A DNA stretch of 64,000 nt from Opitutia bacterium UBA7350. GTDB taxonomy: Bacteria; Verrucomicrobiota; Verrucomicrobiia; Opitutales; Coraliomargaritaceae. The position numbers and the translations under genes were made by a program. Below are positions 46,379-55,765 of this stretch, one piece after another. Numbering within the stretch: the stretch's first letter is position 1; each line of letters begins with the position of its first letter. The DNA lies in NCBI GenBank assembly GCA_949524905.1, contig CATINC010000007.1, forward strand, positions 310,001 through 374,000, in the 5' to 3' direction. The notes beneath the pieces are model-generated. The model did not search any database. It was not told the origin of the DNA and worked only from the letters and a program-made list of their open reading frames with translations.

Positions 46379-47670
46379 TCAGAGCCCAAATCAACACGAA
46401 TTCCCTCTGCAATACGCTCGCTACTACCGCCATTCTGTTGGTGCCAACTACGACCTGCCGTACCCATTGCTACTCGCGCAGACGGATCATTTGCCAATTC
46501 AAGGATGGCATCTTTTAGGTCAATAGCGTCATTGATCACACGTGCGGCGCCTTGTTCATTGAGTGCTCGTGCAACATCTTTGAAATTACTCATTTGAGGA
46601 CCAAAGAGCATCGGAAGTCCAAGAGCGGCAGCCTCAATCGGATTCTGCCCGCCCTCATTGGGTTTCAAACTTTTCCCGATAAAAACCAGATCTGCCACTT
46701 GCGATAAGCACGATAACTCACCCGTGGTATCGGCTAGGTAAATTAAAGTCCCTTCCGCAGCCGCTACTTTTTCTGAACGTTGATGCCAGCTAAAGTTTTG
46801 TGCGTTTAATTCCTTGGCAACGCTCCGGCCCCGCTCGGCATGACGCGGAATCAAGAGGAGACGACAGTCCACTCCAGTAGCACGCAAGGCTGCCTGTGCT
46901 TCTAACAAAGCGGTTTCTTCCCCAGGCCAGGTGGAGGAACCGAGCAAAATAAAGGCCTCCTTGTTTTCAAAACCCAACTCTGCCCGTAAGTCTGCCTCTG
47001 CTGCGGTGGATAATATTTCCGGGCGGGCGGCATCAAATTTTAAATTGCCTGCACAGGTCACTTTTAGGGCATCGCCCCCAAGTTCGAGAATGCGTTGCTG
47101 ATCGCGATCACTGGAAGTATAAATGTGATCCAGTTGGGCAAAGAGCCGTGCCGCCAAAGTCTTGACTCGCATATACCGACGAAAGCTTCGATCCGATATG
47201 CGAGCATTGATCAAAACTGCCGACACTTCCCGCTTATGCGCTTGATGCAAATGCTCAGGCCACAACTCGCTTTCCATTAAAATGACAGCATCCGGGCGAA
47301 TCCGTCGCCAGGCCAGCGAAGAGCAAAGCCAAAAATCAAAGGGAAAGATTCCGACCTGAGTCACTTTCTTGGCATACCGTGCCCGCGCTTCTGCGTAGCC
47401 CGTACTGGTGGTCGTTGTCAAAACCACTTCAACCTGACCGTTCTTTTGCAAGGACTCAATCAAGGGACCCACCGCCAGCACTTCCCCCACGCTTACCGCT
47501 TGCAACCACACTCGTTTCCGTTCTGAGCTGCAGGGATCCATGTGAGGAAAAAATCCTAAACGATGTTTGAAATCCTTAGCATAGCCTCCGCGCCGCCACA
47601 TCCGCAAACCATAGTAGGGAGCGGCAAGCAGCAAAAGAGGAATAAAAAAGAAGCGGTAAAGCAGAATCAT
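46375..47670 (-). CDS. waaA: 3-deoxy-D-manno-octulosonic acid transferase (Kdo transferase)
   Basis: Membrane-anchored GT-B enzyme that adds Kdo to lipid A precursor. One N-terminal helix (MILLYRFFFIPLLLLAAPYY) is followed by WLQAVSVGEVLAVGPLI, VILMESELWPEHL, VLINARISDRSFRRY and the C-terminal GGQNPIEAAALGLPMLFGP. The usual ERxG acidic residue before the first loop is His here (H36 in HRLGFF). ATG 47670 gives 431 residues, the family size; the in-frame ATG at 47733 would add a basic 21-residue leader. It confirms a Kdo-containing LPS in this organism. Convergent with trmL. Confidence 0.92.
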   Translation of the reverse strand: MILLYRFFFIPLLLLAAPYYGLRMWRRGGYAKDFKHRLGFFPHMDPCSSERKRVWLQAVSVGEVLAVGPLIESLQKNGQVEVVLTTTTSTGYAEARARYAKKVTQVGIFPFDFWLCSSLAWRRIRPDAVILMESELWPEHLHQAHKREVSAVLINARISDRSFRRYMRVKTLAARLFAQLDHIYTSSDRDQQRILELGGDALKVTCAGNLKFDAARPEILSTAAEADLRAELGFENKEAFILLGSSTWPGEETALLEAQAALRATGVDCRLLLIPRHAERGRSVAKELNAQNFSWHQRSEKVAAAEGTLIYLADTTGELSCLSQVADLVFIGKSLKPNEGGQNPIEAAALGLPMLFGPQMSNFKDVARALNEQGAARVINDAIDLKDAILELANDPSARVAMGTAGRSWHQQNGGSSERIAEGIRVDLGSD

Positions 47671-47772
47671 GAACCTCAACAGATATGAGCCAGCATAGGC
47701 GGTTTTCCAAGGCTTCTTTTTCAGGCCGTGCATCTCTGTCTCAAAATTGCAAAATGACTTAAGCTCAACTAA

Positions 47773-48525
47773 ATGATTGCCGTTATTAGCCCTTTAGGAT
47801 GCCTTACAGAGGCTATGCTCACTTCATTCTATACCAAAAAAAACAAAGCATTCGTAAATTTCAATGACACCCGTCAAAAATCTCTTGGCTTCACCCTGAT
47901 TGAACTCCTCGTCGTTATATCCGTCGTTGGCATTCTGGTGAGTATTACCTTTGGAGTTTCACGAGGCGTCAAAAGTGCTCAATCGCGAGCTCTCGCCAAG
48001 GCAGAACTTTCAGTGCTCGCTCAGGCACTCGAACAATACAAATCGCGTTACGGCGATTATCCTTGGCATGATTTCGATGACGGCGATTATCCTACGCCGG
48101 AAGGCGGTGAGACGACCAATGCCATGCTTCTCTATGCCTTAACCGGGCGCATGGATATGAAACGCGTTCCCAGTGCCAACGGTGGCACGGAGATCCGCGT
48201 CTCTAAGGTGAGCGACCAACTGGATAATGCGCAGGTCATCGCTAATCCTCAGTTCATTGAGACCAGCAAATTTTCTGTTAGCGGAGATGTCAATGAACCC
48301 AACCAACTGCTCGACCCTTGGGGCAATCCTTACATCTACAATTATAAATTAGAAGAAAAGCCAAACGACTGGGAAGTCTTTGGGTACCATCTTTACTCCA
48401 CCGGACCGGATAGTTCGATCGCTAATGACACCATCAAAGAAAAAATAGAAGAAAGTACTGGAGTTCTAGATCGTGATTTTAGGGAAACCGCTAATGCTGC
48501 AGGCATTATTTTTGCTGGAGAATAA
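47773..48525 (+). CDS. Type II secretion/type IV pilin-like pseudopilin (GspG-like)
   Basis: Secreted pilin-like protein with a type III prepilin signal: the cleavage and N-methylation site is in LGFTLIELLVVISVVGILVS. The leader is long (about 38 residues from 47773, or 24 from ATG 47815). The mature part holds a long N-terminal helix, ALAQALEQYKSRYGDYP, and the GspG-like DPWGNPYIYNYKLE. GspG is the major pseudopilin of type II secretion, but no other secretion genes are visible here, so it may be one of the many stand-alone verrucomicrobial pseudopilins. Divergent from waaA. Confidence 0.85.
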   Translation: MIAVISPLGCLTEAMLTSFYTKKNKAFVNFNDTRQKSLGFTLIELLVVISVVGILVSITFGVSRGVKSAQSRALAKAELSVLAQALEQYKSRYGDYPWHDFDDGDYPTPEGGETTNAMLLYALTGRMDMKRVPSANGGTEIRVSKVSDQLDNAQVIANPQFIETSKFSVSGDVNEPNQLLDPWGNPYIYNYKLEEKPNDWEVFGYHLYSTGPDSSIANDTIKEKIEESTGVLDRDFRETANAAGIIFAGE

Positions 48526-48605
48526 GCACATATTTGAGACAAAGCCCCGAGCCCGGTGAAAGCATTACGACCGATTTGCGCAAGACCATTTGCCTCCCTT
48601 TTCTA

Positions 48606-48632
48606 TTGACCCAAGGAGGGGTGAAGTATGTT
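48606..48632 (+). promoter_or_regulatory. Candidate promoter of tRNA-Ser
   Basis: TTGACC (48606-48611) and TATGTT (48627-48632) lie 15 nt apart, placing a start about 10 nt before the tRNA. Spacing is short, so support is weak. Confidence 0.28.
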
Positions 48633-48647
48633 TCTAAACTCTCGGCA

Positions 48648-48741
<94 letters not shown>

Positions 48742-48829
48742 TCAAGACGAAGTTGCCAAAGGGCGGCAAGAAGGAGCCGATGCGAACCCGAGCTAAGGGC
48801 GTTCGAAGCATTGCTAATTGAACCGTTAA

Positions 48830-48859
48830 AGCTAGACCACAAGGGAATGGTGTCTAGCT
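48830..48859. repeat. Stem-loop downstream of tRNA-Ser
   Basis: AGCTAGACCAC (48830-48840) pairs with GTGTCTAGCT (48850-48859) with one bulged C and a 9-nt loop. No T-run follows, so it is not a clear terminator. The 275 nt from the tRNA to the next gene otherwise hold no convincing coding region. Confidence 0.45.
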
Positions 48860-48996
48860 CAACCAATTCTGCCTGCTTTGCTATAATGTAAGGCGCTTGC
48901 ATTTCTGCAATTGGGGCTTCGTTTCTTTACGAATTATAAAGGGTTTTTTGCTGCGGCAAAGCAGGGAATTATTTGCGGTTGCACCTACATGTATTG

Positions 48997-49010
48997 TTAT
49001 TAATTAATAA
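48997..49010. repeat. AT-only 14-bp palindrome just before an orphan gene
   Basis: TTATTAATTAATAA is a perfect palindrome ending 4 nt before the ATG at 49015. It occupies the place of a ribosome-binding site. It could be an operator or simply chance AT-rich sequence. Confidence 0.4.
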
Positions 49011-49014
49011 TATT

Positions 49015-49371
49015 ATGAATGCTATCCCGGTTGAAATTATTGTTAGCGTTGTCGCTATTAGCACGGTCCTTTATATCGTAGGTGTTTGGATTGCGAAGGG
49101 GACTTTATCGAGACTACCTTATTTTGGTATAGTGGGCGGGGGTGGAATCCTATCAAGTCTGATCGGTTCCAGCAGTGTTATGCTGAGCCTGATCGTATAT
49201 ATCGCAGTTACGTTTGCCCATGGATGGGCGGTCGGCTCAAGGTGCAATGATGCCGCTATCAGTAAATTTAATGCCACATGGGCGTGGATACCACTTGTTT
49301 GGTTGGGTCTCTTGATACCTGCAAGTAAAGTGTCAGCAACGGAATCGATGCCGTCTCCGGAGGCGCCATAG
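49015..49371 (+). CDS. Small membrane protein, function unknown
   Basis: Not recognised. From the ATG at 49015 it encodes 118 residues with three hydrophobic segments (residues about 7-28, 32-66 and 90-105), a Gly-rich part GIVGGGGILSSLIGSSSV and a hydrophilic C-terminal tail rich in Ser, Glu and Pro. The frame also reaches upstream to an ATG at 48973, which would add 14 residues. It lies between tRNA-Ser and a glycine-zipper lipoprotein with unusually long spacers on both sides (about 275 and 150 nt). It may be a recent arrival, but no mobile-element gene is present. Confidence 0.55.
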   Translation: MNAIPVEIIVSVVAISTVLYIVGVWIAKGTLSRLPYFGIVGGGGILSSLIGSSSVMLSLIVYIAVTFAHGWAVGSRCNDAAISKFNATWAWIPLVWLGLLIPASKVSATESMPSPEAP

Positions 49372-49521
49372 TCGTCCATGGCAACAAAAATAGCAAGTTG
49401 GGGAAATGAGTCCGCTAAAACGGAGACTGATTTTTAGGAGTCGTTTGTGGGCTGGAACTTTTTGTTGGGATTTTTGACTTATTATCGGTAACCTTTTTAA
49501 AATTTTAACGATTCATTCAGC

Positions 49522-50043
49522 ATGAAAAAATTATCTACTTTGGGAGCACTTCTAGTTTCGCTACTTTTTGTTTTTGGTCTGGCGGGATGCCAGAGTACGG
49601 GTCCGAACGCCGGAGAGAAGGCGGGTGCAGGTGCTGTGCTGGGAGGTATTGCGGGCGCAGTCATTGGGCATCAGTCGGGTGAAGCGGGCGAGGGTGCTGC
49701 CGTGGGTGCTGCTACAGGCGCAATTCTGGGGGGGATGATTGGAAATTCGCAGGATAAACGAGAGGCAATCTACCGCGAGGAGCAGGCGCGTATCAGAGCG
49801 GAGCGTCGGGCTCAGGAAGAGGCTATCCGCCAAGCTGAGGCAGAACGCGATATTGCACGGGGCTTTAATGTGACGGATCAGGAAGTTTTAGAGGCAGAGC
49901 AGCGCGCCATGGCGGCGGAAAATGAATTGCGTCGTAAGCAAAAGGAACGGGCGGAGGCGATTGAGCGTCAACGTCGAATCGAGGAGGCCGAGTCTCGGGC
50001 GGCTAATGCGCAGGCTGAGGCGGATGGCTTGAGAACGTATTAG
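49522..50043 (+). CDS. Glycine-zipper lipoprotein with charged coiled-coil tail
   Basis: Predicted outer-membrane lipoprotein of 173 residues: signal ending FGLAGC (C23), then a glycine-zipper membrane segment (residues about 33-73, with GAVLGGIAGAVIGHQSG and GAATGAILGGMIGN), as in SlyB/YMGG-type proteins. Residues about 80-170 form a long, highly charged Arg/Glu/Ala helix. The family is linked to envelope integrity, but the exact role is unknown. The gene stands alone with spacers of 150 and 117 nt. Confidence 0.82.
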   Translation: MKKLSTLGALLVSLLFVFGLAGCQSTGPNAGEKAGAGAVLGGIAGAVIGHQSGEAGEGAAVGAATGAILGGMIGNSQDKREAIYREEQARIRAERRAQEEAIRQAEAERDIARGFNVTDQEVLEAEQRAMAAENELRRKQKERAEAIERQRRIEEAESRAANAQAEADGLRTY

Positions 50044-50160
50044 ACCAGGTTTGCTTGCGTTTTGGTTGTGCTGTCCCGTGGCAATGGGCAGTGTGCGCTG
50101 CTTTTGTCTTGTGTTTACGAGGAGCTGTGACAGTTTTCGCGGTCGAGTTTTTAAACATTT

Positions 50161-50565
50161 ATGGAGGAAACACTAATTATTCTGAAACCGGACTGCATGG
50201 AAAAGCGGTTAGCAGGTGAAGTGATCAGTCGCTTTGAAAAGGCGGGCTTTGAAATCGTTGCTTCAAAGGTGATGCTTCTGGATGGGCCTACTCTAAGGGA
50301 ACATTATGCGCATGTGGCGGATTTGCCGTTTTTCCCCGATATTGAAGCCTTTATGAGTAGCCGTTCAGTGATGCCGATGATTTTACGCGGGGAAAATGTA
50401 ATCGCAACAGTGCGAGAATTATTGGGTCCCACAAATTCAAAAGAGGCTCCGGTTGGTACCATTCGCGGTGATTTAGGGACTGATATGATGCGAAATGTTG
50501 TCCACGCTTCTGATAGCCCAGAGACGGCTGTACTTGAAAAAAATCGTTTTTTCCCCGAATTCTAG
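50161..50565 (+). CDS. ndk: Nucleoside diphosphate kinase
   Basis: Balances nucleoside triphosphate pools by phosphate transfer through a phospho-histidine. The N-terminus ETLIILKPDCMEKRLAGEVI, EHYAHVADLPFFPDIEAFM, GPTNSKEAPVGTIRGDLG and the catalytic His in RNVVHASDSPETA are visible. Family members usually have KPDG and NVVHGSDS, so this is a slightly divergent copy; 134 residues is slightly short but within range. ispF starts 3 nt after its stop, so the two are coupled. Confidence 0.93.
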   Translation: MEETLIILKPDCMEKRLAGEVISRFEKAGFEIVASKVMLLDGPTLREHYAHVADLPFFPDIEAFMSSRSVMPMILRGENVIATVRELLGPTNSKEAPVGTIRGDLGTDMMRNVVHASDSPETAVLEKNRFFPEF

Positions 50566-50568
50566 AAC

Positions 50569-51048
50569 GTGAAGGTAAAAACTGGACTTGGAAAGGACAG
50601 CCATCGATTCGTTGAGGGCGAAACGAATCGGGTTTTGATGCTGGGTGGTTTGGTCTTTGATGATGCCCCTGCTTTGGCGGGTAACAGTGATGCGGATGTT
50701 GTTTTGCACGCGCTAACGGATGCGGTCAGTGGGGTGACGGGTGTCACCATTATTGGTCCTGTAGCAGATGAGCTATGCAAGCGAGGCATCACTGATAGCG
50801 CAGAGTATTTGAAATTGTCGCTGGAGCGTTTGGACAAGTGGCGTTTAACACATGTTTCTATTGCGCTGGAATGTTTGCGGCCAAAAATAGAACCTAAGGT
50901 AGAGGCCTTGCGTGCTAACATCTCGTATTTGCTGAGCCTTCCGGTAGAGGATATCTGCATCACTTCAACTACGGGCGAAGGTCTAACCGGGATGGGCCGC
51001 GGGGAGGGTATTCATGCGACGGTTGTGGTCACGGCGGTCGCGGAATGA
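50569..51048 (+). CDS. ispF: 2-C-methyl-D-erythritol 2,4-cyclodiphosphate synthase (divergent)
   Basis: MEP-pathway enzyme that forms the cyclic diphosphate precursor of isoprenoids; trimeric zinc enzyme. Metal ligands are kept: D10 and H12 in GLGKDSHRF and H47 in DADVVLHALTDA. The C-terminal GLTGMGRGEGIHATVVV also fits. Two usually conserved points differ: the GHSD motif is GNSD (N39), and GDIG aligns with TIIG (residues 60-63). Start is the GTG at 50569, 3 nt after ndk. The divergence may define a lineage-specific subfamily; the overall call is still strong. Confidence 0.88.
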   Translation: MKVKTGLGKDSHRFVEGETNRVLMLGGLVFDDAPALAGNSDADVVLHALTDAVSGVTGVTIIGPVADELCKRGITDSAEYLKLSLERLDKWRLTHVSIALECLRPKIEPKVEALRANISYLLSLPVEDICITSTTGEGLTGMGRGEGIHATVVVTAVAE

Positions 51049-51080
51049 ATCAAAAAATGCCGCGTTAAGGTATAGGGTTT

Positions 51081-52169
51081 TTAAAGGATAAGCATGGCGT
51101 CGCCGTAGCTGTAGAAGCGGTAGTTTTCTGAGATGGCAGTTTGATAGAGTTGGTGTAACCAATCGATCCCATCGCTCGAGCCGGGGGTAAGGAAGGCGGA
51201 GACAAGGCAAAGGAGGGTCGATTTTGGAAGATGGAAATTAGTGATGAGGTGATCAACGCCTCGAAAGGTAGCGGGTGGGTATATGAAAATATCGGCTTCT
51301 GCTTGAAAGGATCCGTCGGGAAGGGTGTTTGTGTTGGGAGCATGGTGGAGGCGTTGGAGGGCATCTTCGATAGAGCGGACGCTGGTGGTGCCAATGGCGA
51401 CGCGTGGGCCATCGGCAGGGTTTTTTAGAGCCTCGAGGCTCTTAGTAGAGATGGTATACCACTCGTGGTGAATGGGGTGTTCACGGATATCTTCGACTTG
51501 AATGGGATGAAAGGTACCAATGCCGACCTGCAGGGTGAGGTCGTGGAAAGTAGTGCCGCTTTGTTCGAGTTGCTGAATGAGTTGCGGGGTAAAGTGGAGT
51601 CCAGCGGTGGGGGCGGCAACGGCTTGCTGTTTGGAGTAGTCTGCGTAAACGGTTTGGTATCGTTCATTATCGTTGGCACGGCGGGGATCGTTGGGAGTCC
51701 GTTCGATATAGGGCGGAAGGGGCATCGTACCGATGCGTTCGGCGAGTGCGGTGACGGATATTTCTTGGGCCGTTTCAAAACGGACTCGATAGTTGCCGTT
51801 TTTGCCGGCTTCTAAGACTTCTGCCGTAAATTCGCCTTCCATAGTAAAGCGACCAGCAGTGTGGGTTTTTTTGCCTGGTTTTAGAAGGCACCACCAAGTT
51901 TGGGGGTCTTCGGCTGGATGCAGGAGGAGGCATTCAACTTTTCCGCCGGTGGGGCGTTGTCCGTAAAGGCGGGCTTTTAGGACGGCAGCGTTATTGCGGA
52001 AACAGCGTGCCGACTGAGTTAGATGATCCCCGATGTGGTCGAAGGTGGTATGCGTCACTCGTCGGGAGCTTCGATCAATCACCATGAGCCGAGCGGCATC
52101 ACGTATAGGAGCCGGTTCTTGGGCGATGTGTTCGGGTGGGAGGTGGTAGTCAAATCGGGAGGCGTCCAT
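51081..52169 (-). CDS. queA: S-adenosylmethionine:tRNA ribosyltransferase-isomerase
   Basis: Adds and rearranges the ribosyl group of SAM onto preQ1 in tRNA to form epoxyqueuosine. Signatures: FDYHLPPEHIAQEPAPIRDA at the N-terminus, DHLTQSARCFRNNAAVLKAR, YQTVYADYSKQQAVAAPTAG, LHFTPQLIQQLEQSGT, and HLPKSTLLCLVSAFL near the end. 362 residues. It is leftward, divergent from tilS (70 nt), and together with queF about 4 kb away shows queuosine synthesis. Confidence 0.95.
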   Translation of the reverse strand: MDASRFDYHLPPEHIAQEPAPIRDAARLMVIDRSSRRVTHTTFDHIGDHLTQSARCFRNNAAVLKARLYGQRPTGGKVECLLLHPAEDPQTWWCLLKPGKKTHTAGRFTMEGEFTAEVLEAGKNGNYRVRFETAQEISVTALAERIGTMPLPPYIERTPNDPRRANDNERYQTVYADYSKQQAVAAPTAGLHFTPQLIQQLEQSGTTFHDLTLQVGIGTFHPIQVEDIREHPIHHEWYTISTKSLEALKNPADGPRVAIGTTSVRSIEDALQRLHHAPNTNTLPDGSFQAEADIFIYPPATFRGVDHLITNFHLPKSTLLCLVSAFLTPGSSDGIDWLHQLYQTAISENYRFYSYGDAMLIL

Positions 52170-52238
52170 TGTTTAAAATAAACTGGTTCTCTGAGGGCGG
52201 GTTGTCATGTTAAAAGACGTTCAATATGAAAAGAGGAG

Positions 52239-53699
52239 ATGTCGATTCTGGAAAAAGAGCTTGATTGGAAAAACTTGTCGCAGGCGTTGGCTGCGGGAGC
52301 AGGTCTGGAGCAATGGTGCCCGGAAGTGCGTTCATGGTTGGCGGGCAAGTCAGTGGATCGGGTTTTGGTAGCCTGTTCCGGTGGGGCGGATTCGGTTTTT
52401 TTGTTGTGTCAATTATGGGCTTTCCGCTTGGAATTAGATTTTGAGTTAGTGGTTGGTCATTATAATCACGGCTGGCGAGGGGAAGCTTCAAAGGCGGATG
52501 CCGCCTTTGTGAAGGCATTGGCGCAAGGTCTGGAATTAGCGTTTCTCACGGAAACCCGGCCGGCCGAAATCAAAGGCGCAACTGAGACTCAAGCACGTGC
52601 CCTACGTTTAAAATTTTTGCGCACGGCTGCGGAGGACAGTGGGTGTAAGGCGATTTGCTTTGGGCACCAACAGAATGACATTTTAGAGACGCAGTTGCAG
52701 CGATTAGCGCGAGGGGCAGGGGTGGAGGGCTTGGCGGCACCGCGACCGGTGCATATTTTTGTGGGAGATGTCCCTGTGCATCTACGGCCTTTATTGGGAT
52801 TGAGGGCGGGATCGTTGCGCCAGCAATTAAAACGGGTAGGGATTCCCTGGTGCGAGGACGCCACAAATGCCGATACTAAAATTGCACGCAATTCCCTGCG
52901 AAATAAAATTATTCCAGAACTAGAAGCGATTTTGGGGCGCGATGTCTCGGGCGGGGCAGCCCGGGCACGACGTTTACTGGAAGCAGATGCACTTGCTTTG
53001 GCAAAGTTAGCGCGGGAGGCTTTGCCCGAGGCGTATCAGGGTAAGGCATCTTTGAATCGGGACTCCTTGCGTGATTTGCCAGAAGCCCTTAGTCGCCGCG
53101 CTTTAACGGCATGGTTGGAGGGTTGTGGTCTTTTGGGTTCCTTGAGTGCAACGGGTTTGGATGGATTGCTGGCGGCATTACGAGGGGAATCAGTGACAGG
53201 GCGGCAAAGTGCCGGAGCTTCATTTGTCGTTTTTGATCGTGAGCAAATTTGGCACGAAGCGGAAAGTAAGCCAGCAGCGAGTTTACAAGCGGGTAAACTA
53301 GTTGCGGGAAACGCATTATCATTGAGCACAGGTGCGGTTTTGGAAAGCGAATGGGTCCCGGTGGATGAGAAACTTTTGGCACGACTTGAGCAGGGTAAGG
53401 TGAATCCCACTGCGGCATGTTTTGCAGTTTTACCTCCAGAGACAAAATTTATAGAGGTGCGAGAGCTGAAATCGGGTGACCGTTATCAAGCCTTAGGGGC
53501 ACCTGGAAGCCGAAAATTAAAGGATTGTTTAATGGACCGAGGGTTGTGTGAAAAGGAACGAAAGCTACTCCCGGTGGTCTCTCTACCCGAGGGTTCGATT
53601 ATCTGGGTTCCAGGCTTGCCCGTTTCCGATAGTTGTCGTGTGGGATCTAATGCGAAAAAAGCTCTTAGGTTGACTTACCGAACAGGTGAAGCACTTTAG
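52239..53699 (+). CDS. tilS: tRNA(Ile)-lysidine synthase
   Basis: Modifies C34 of the CAU-anticodon isoleucine tRNA to lysidine. The PP-loop VLVACSGGADSVFLL and the VVGHYNHGWRGEASKADAAF and CFGHQQNDILETQLQRLARG motifs are typical. C-terminal TilS domain follows (GSRKLKDCLMDRGLCEKER). Length of 486 residues is usual. An AGAGGAG-type Shine-Dalgarno (52232-52238 region) sits just before the ATG, stronger than at most genes here. Followed after 12 nt by ftsH, the classical tilS-ftsH order. Confidence 0.94.
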   Translation: MSILEKELDWKNLSQALAAGAGLEQWCPEVRSWLAGKSVDRVLVACSGGADSVFLLCQLWAFRLELDFELVVGHYNHGWRGEASKADAAFVKALAQGLELAFLTETRPAEIKGATETQARALRLKFLRTAAEDSGCKAICFGHQQNDILETQLQRLARGAGVEGLAAPRPVHIFVGDVPVHLRPLLGLRAGSLRQQLKRVGIPWCEDATNADTKIARNSLRNKIIPELEAILGRDVSGGAARARRLLEADALALAKLAREALPEAYQGKASLNRDSLRDLPEALSRRALTAWLEGCGLLGSLSATGLDGLLAALRGESVTGRQSAGASFVVFDREQIWHEAESKPAASLQAGKLVAGNALSLSTGAVLESEWVPVDEKLLARLEQGKVNPTAACFAVLPPETKFIEVRELKSGDRYQALGAPGSRKLKDCLMDRGLCEKERKLLPVVSLPEGSIIWVPGLPVSDSCRVGSNAKKALRLTYRTGEAL

Positions 53700-53711
53700 T
53701 GGTTTTTAATA

Positions 53712-55730
53712 ATGTCTGATAAAACACCAAAACAGCAGAAAAATACGCCTCCAGAGCGTTTTCAACCGAAGGTTTTACTACTTTGGGTGATCATTATTAC
53801 GGCCGTGGTGGCGCTGTGGTATTCGACTCCCGGAATAGATAAGAATCATCAGGTCATGGGCGTGAGTGAATTGATGGAGGCGGTCGAGGCGGGTCGCATC
53901 GAGAAAGATTCAGGCGTGATGAAGCCAGATGTTTCTTTGGGCTTAGACGGTTACATTATCACCGGTGAAATGAACGGATTGGTGGATACTGGAGAAGACG
54001 CTTCCAAAATTTCCTATCGCGTAGAAGGTCGCTTGACGGAAGCAGACTTTTTACAGTTACGCGTTTTTTTGAAAGAGGAACGCAGCAGTACCGCGATGCA
54101 GGATTTGCTTTTTAGTTTTCTTCCGTTTCTCCTAATCATCGGACTTTTGTATTTTCTTTTTGTGCGTCAGTTGCGCAACGCCGGTCGAGGAGCGATGAGC
54201 TTTGGTAAGAGCAAAGCAAAGATGCTCACACGCGACAAGGATGCTGTGACGTTCAAAAACGTGGCAGGATGTGATGAAGCAAAGGAAGAAGTTGCCGAAG
54301 TGGTTGATTTCCTCAAAGACCCGAAAAAGTTTCAAAGCATTGGGGGTCAAATTCCCAAGGGTGTGCTCATGGTCGGCTCTCCCGGAACAGGTAAGACCTT
54401 GCTTGCAAAAGCGGTTGCGGGGGAAGCAGACGTCCCTTTCTTCTCCATCAGCGGTTCAGATTTTGTAGAAATGTTTGTCGGGGTTGGCGCCGCCCGTGTG
54501 CGGGATATGTTTGAACAGGGCCGCAAGAACGCACCTTGCATCGTTTTTATTGATGAGATTGACGCCGTGGGTCGCCAACGAGGTGCAGGTCTTGGAGGTG
54601 GAAACGATGAGCGCGAGCAGACTTTGAATTCTCTCTTGGTAGAAATGGACGGTTTTGACGGTCATGAAGGTGTGATCATTATAGCAGCTACTAATCGTCC
54701 TGATGTTTTAGACAACGCTCTCTTGCGTCCCGGGCGTTTTGATCGCCAAGTGACCATTGATTTGCCGGACTTAATCGGACGCCATGAGATTTTACAGGTA
54801 CATGCCAAAAAGATTGCATTGTCCGAGGAAGTGAATCTCGAATATGTGGCGCGTAACACACCGGGTTTTTCGGGTGCAGATTTAGCTAACCTTTTGAATG
54901 AGGGGGCCTTGATAGCTGCGCGTTATAATAAGAAGGTCGTTGAAATGCAGGATCTAGATGAAGCCCGCGATAAAATTTCCTTTGGTCGTGAACGTCGTAA
55001 GTTAATGGATGAGGAAGATCGCAGGATTACGGCTTATCACGAAGCGGGACACGCTTTGGTTCAAGCAATTGTGGATGACGGGCAAATGCCGGTGCACAAG
55101 GTGACCATCATACCGCGTGGGCAAAGCCTCGGTTCGACTATGTTTATGCCGAAGAAAGACATTTTGAATCATTCTAAGCGTCGCTTATTGAATCAGATTT
55201 GTTGTGCGATGGGCGGACGTTGCGCTGAAGAGATTGTCATGGGTGACATCACTTCTGGAGCTTCGGGCGACATAAAAATGGCGACTAAAACAGCTCGTCA
55301 TATGGTTTGCGATTGGGGCATGACGGACTTGGGTCCGGTGGCCTATGGCGAAAATAAGGATCATATTTTTCTTGGGCAGGAAATTGAGCGATCACAAAAT
55401 TACAGCGAGTCAACCGCTCAGCGAATTGATCAAAAGATACATGAAATCGTCGAGGAACAATACCAACGTTCGCTCGAGATTTTGAACCAAAACCGCACCG
55501 CTTTAGACCTGTGTGCCGAAGCCCTTCTGGAGCATGAAACCATCGACGGAAAACACGTGCAGGAAATTCTTGAGCACGGGGAAATGCGTTCACCGATTGT
55601 TAAACGCGAGATTAAGGTGGCAAAATCAGAGACGGAAGCTGAAGAGGATGCAGCACAAAAACCAGAAAAGGATACAGCGAATGATGGCGATCTTGCGGGC
55701 GATAGTGCTCCCGCAGGTGCTCCCGCTTAG
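53712..55730 (+). CDS. ftsH: ATP-dependent zinc metalloprotease FtsH
   Basis: Membrane AAA+ protease for quality control and regulated proteolysis. Two transmembrane helices flank a periplasmic domain (residues about 20-40 and 135-155). The AAA module has Walker [19 protein letters not shown], Walker [18 protein letters not shown], and the SRH region [19 protein letters not shown]. The zinc site is HEAGH (about residue 443) with a distant Asp in [12 protein letters not shown]. The C-terminus has a charged, Ala/Glu/Asp-rich tail of about 45 residues. 672 residues. Directly after tilS. Confidence 0.97.
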   Translation: MSDKTPKQQKNTPPERFQPKVLLLWVIIITAVVALWYSTPGIDKNHQVMGVSELMEAVEAGRIEKDSGVMKPDVSLGLDGYIITGEMNGLVDTGEDASKISYRVEGRLTEADFLQLRVFLKEERSSTAMQDLLFSFLPFLLIIGLLYFLFVRQLRNAGRGAMSFGKSKAKMLTRDKDAVTFKNVAGCDEAKEEVAEVVDFLKDPKKFQSIGGQIPKGVLMVGSPGTGKTLLAKAVAGEADVPFFSISGSDFVEMFVGVGAARVRDMFEQGRKNAPCIVFIDEIDAVGRQRGAGLGGGNDEREQTLNSLLVEMDGFDGHEGVIIIAATNRPDVLDNALLRPGRFDRQVTIDLPDLIGRHEILQVHAKKIALSEEVNLEYVARNTPGFSGADLANLLNEGALIAARYNKKVVEMQDLDEARDKISFGRERRKLMDEEDRRITAYHEAGHALVQAIVDDGQMPVHKVTIIPRGQSLGSTMFMPKKDILNHSKRRLLNQICCAMGGRCAEEIVMGDITSGASGDIKMATKTARHMVCDWGMTDLGPVAYGENKDHIFLGQEIERSQNYSESTAQRIDQKIHEIVEEQYQRSLEILNQNRTALDLCAEALLEHETIDGKHVQEILEHGEMRSPIVKREIKVAKSETEAEEDAAQKPEKDTANDGDLAGDSAPAGAPA

Positions 55731-55765
55731 AGCGGCGAGGCCATAACTTTACAGAAGATACAGCC

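Noticed and set aside
49409-49435. Weak hairpin with T5 after the orphan membrane gene
   Set aside because: Only a 4-bp core stem (TCCG/CGGA) with mismatches and the T-run displaced by about 6 nt; not convincing as a terminator.
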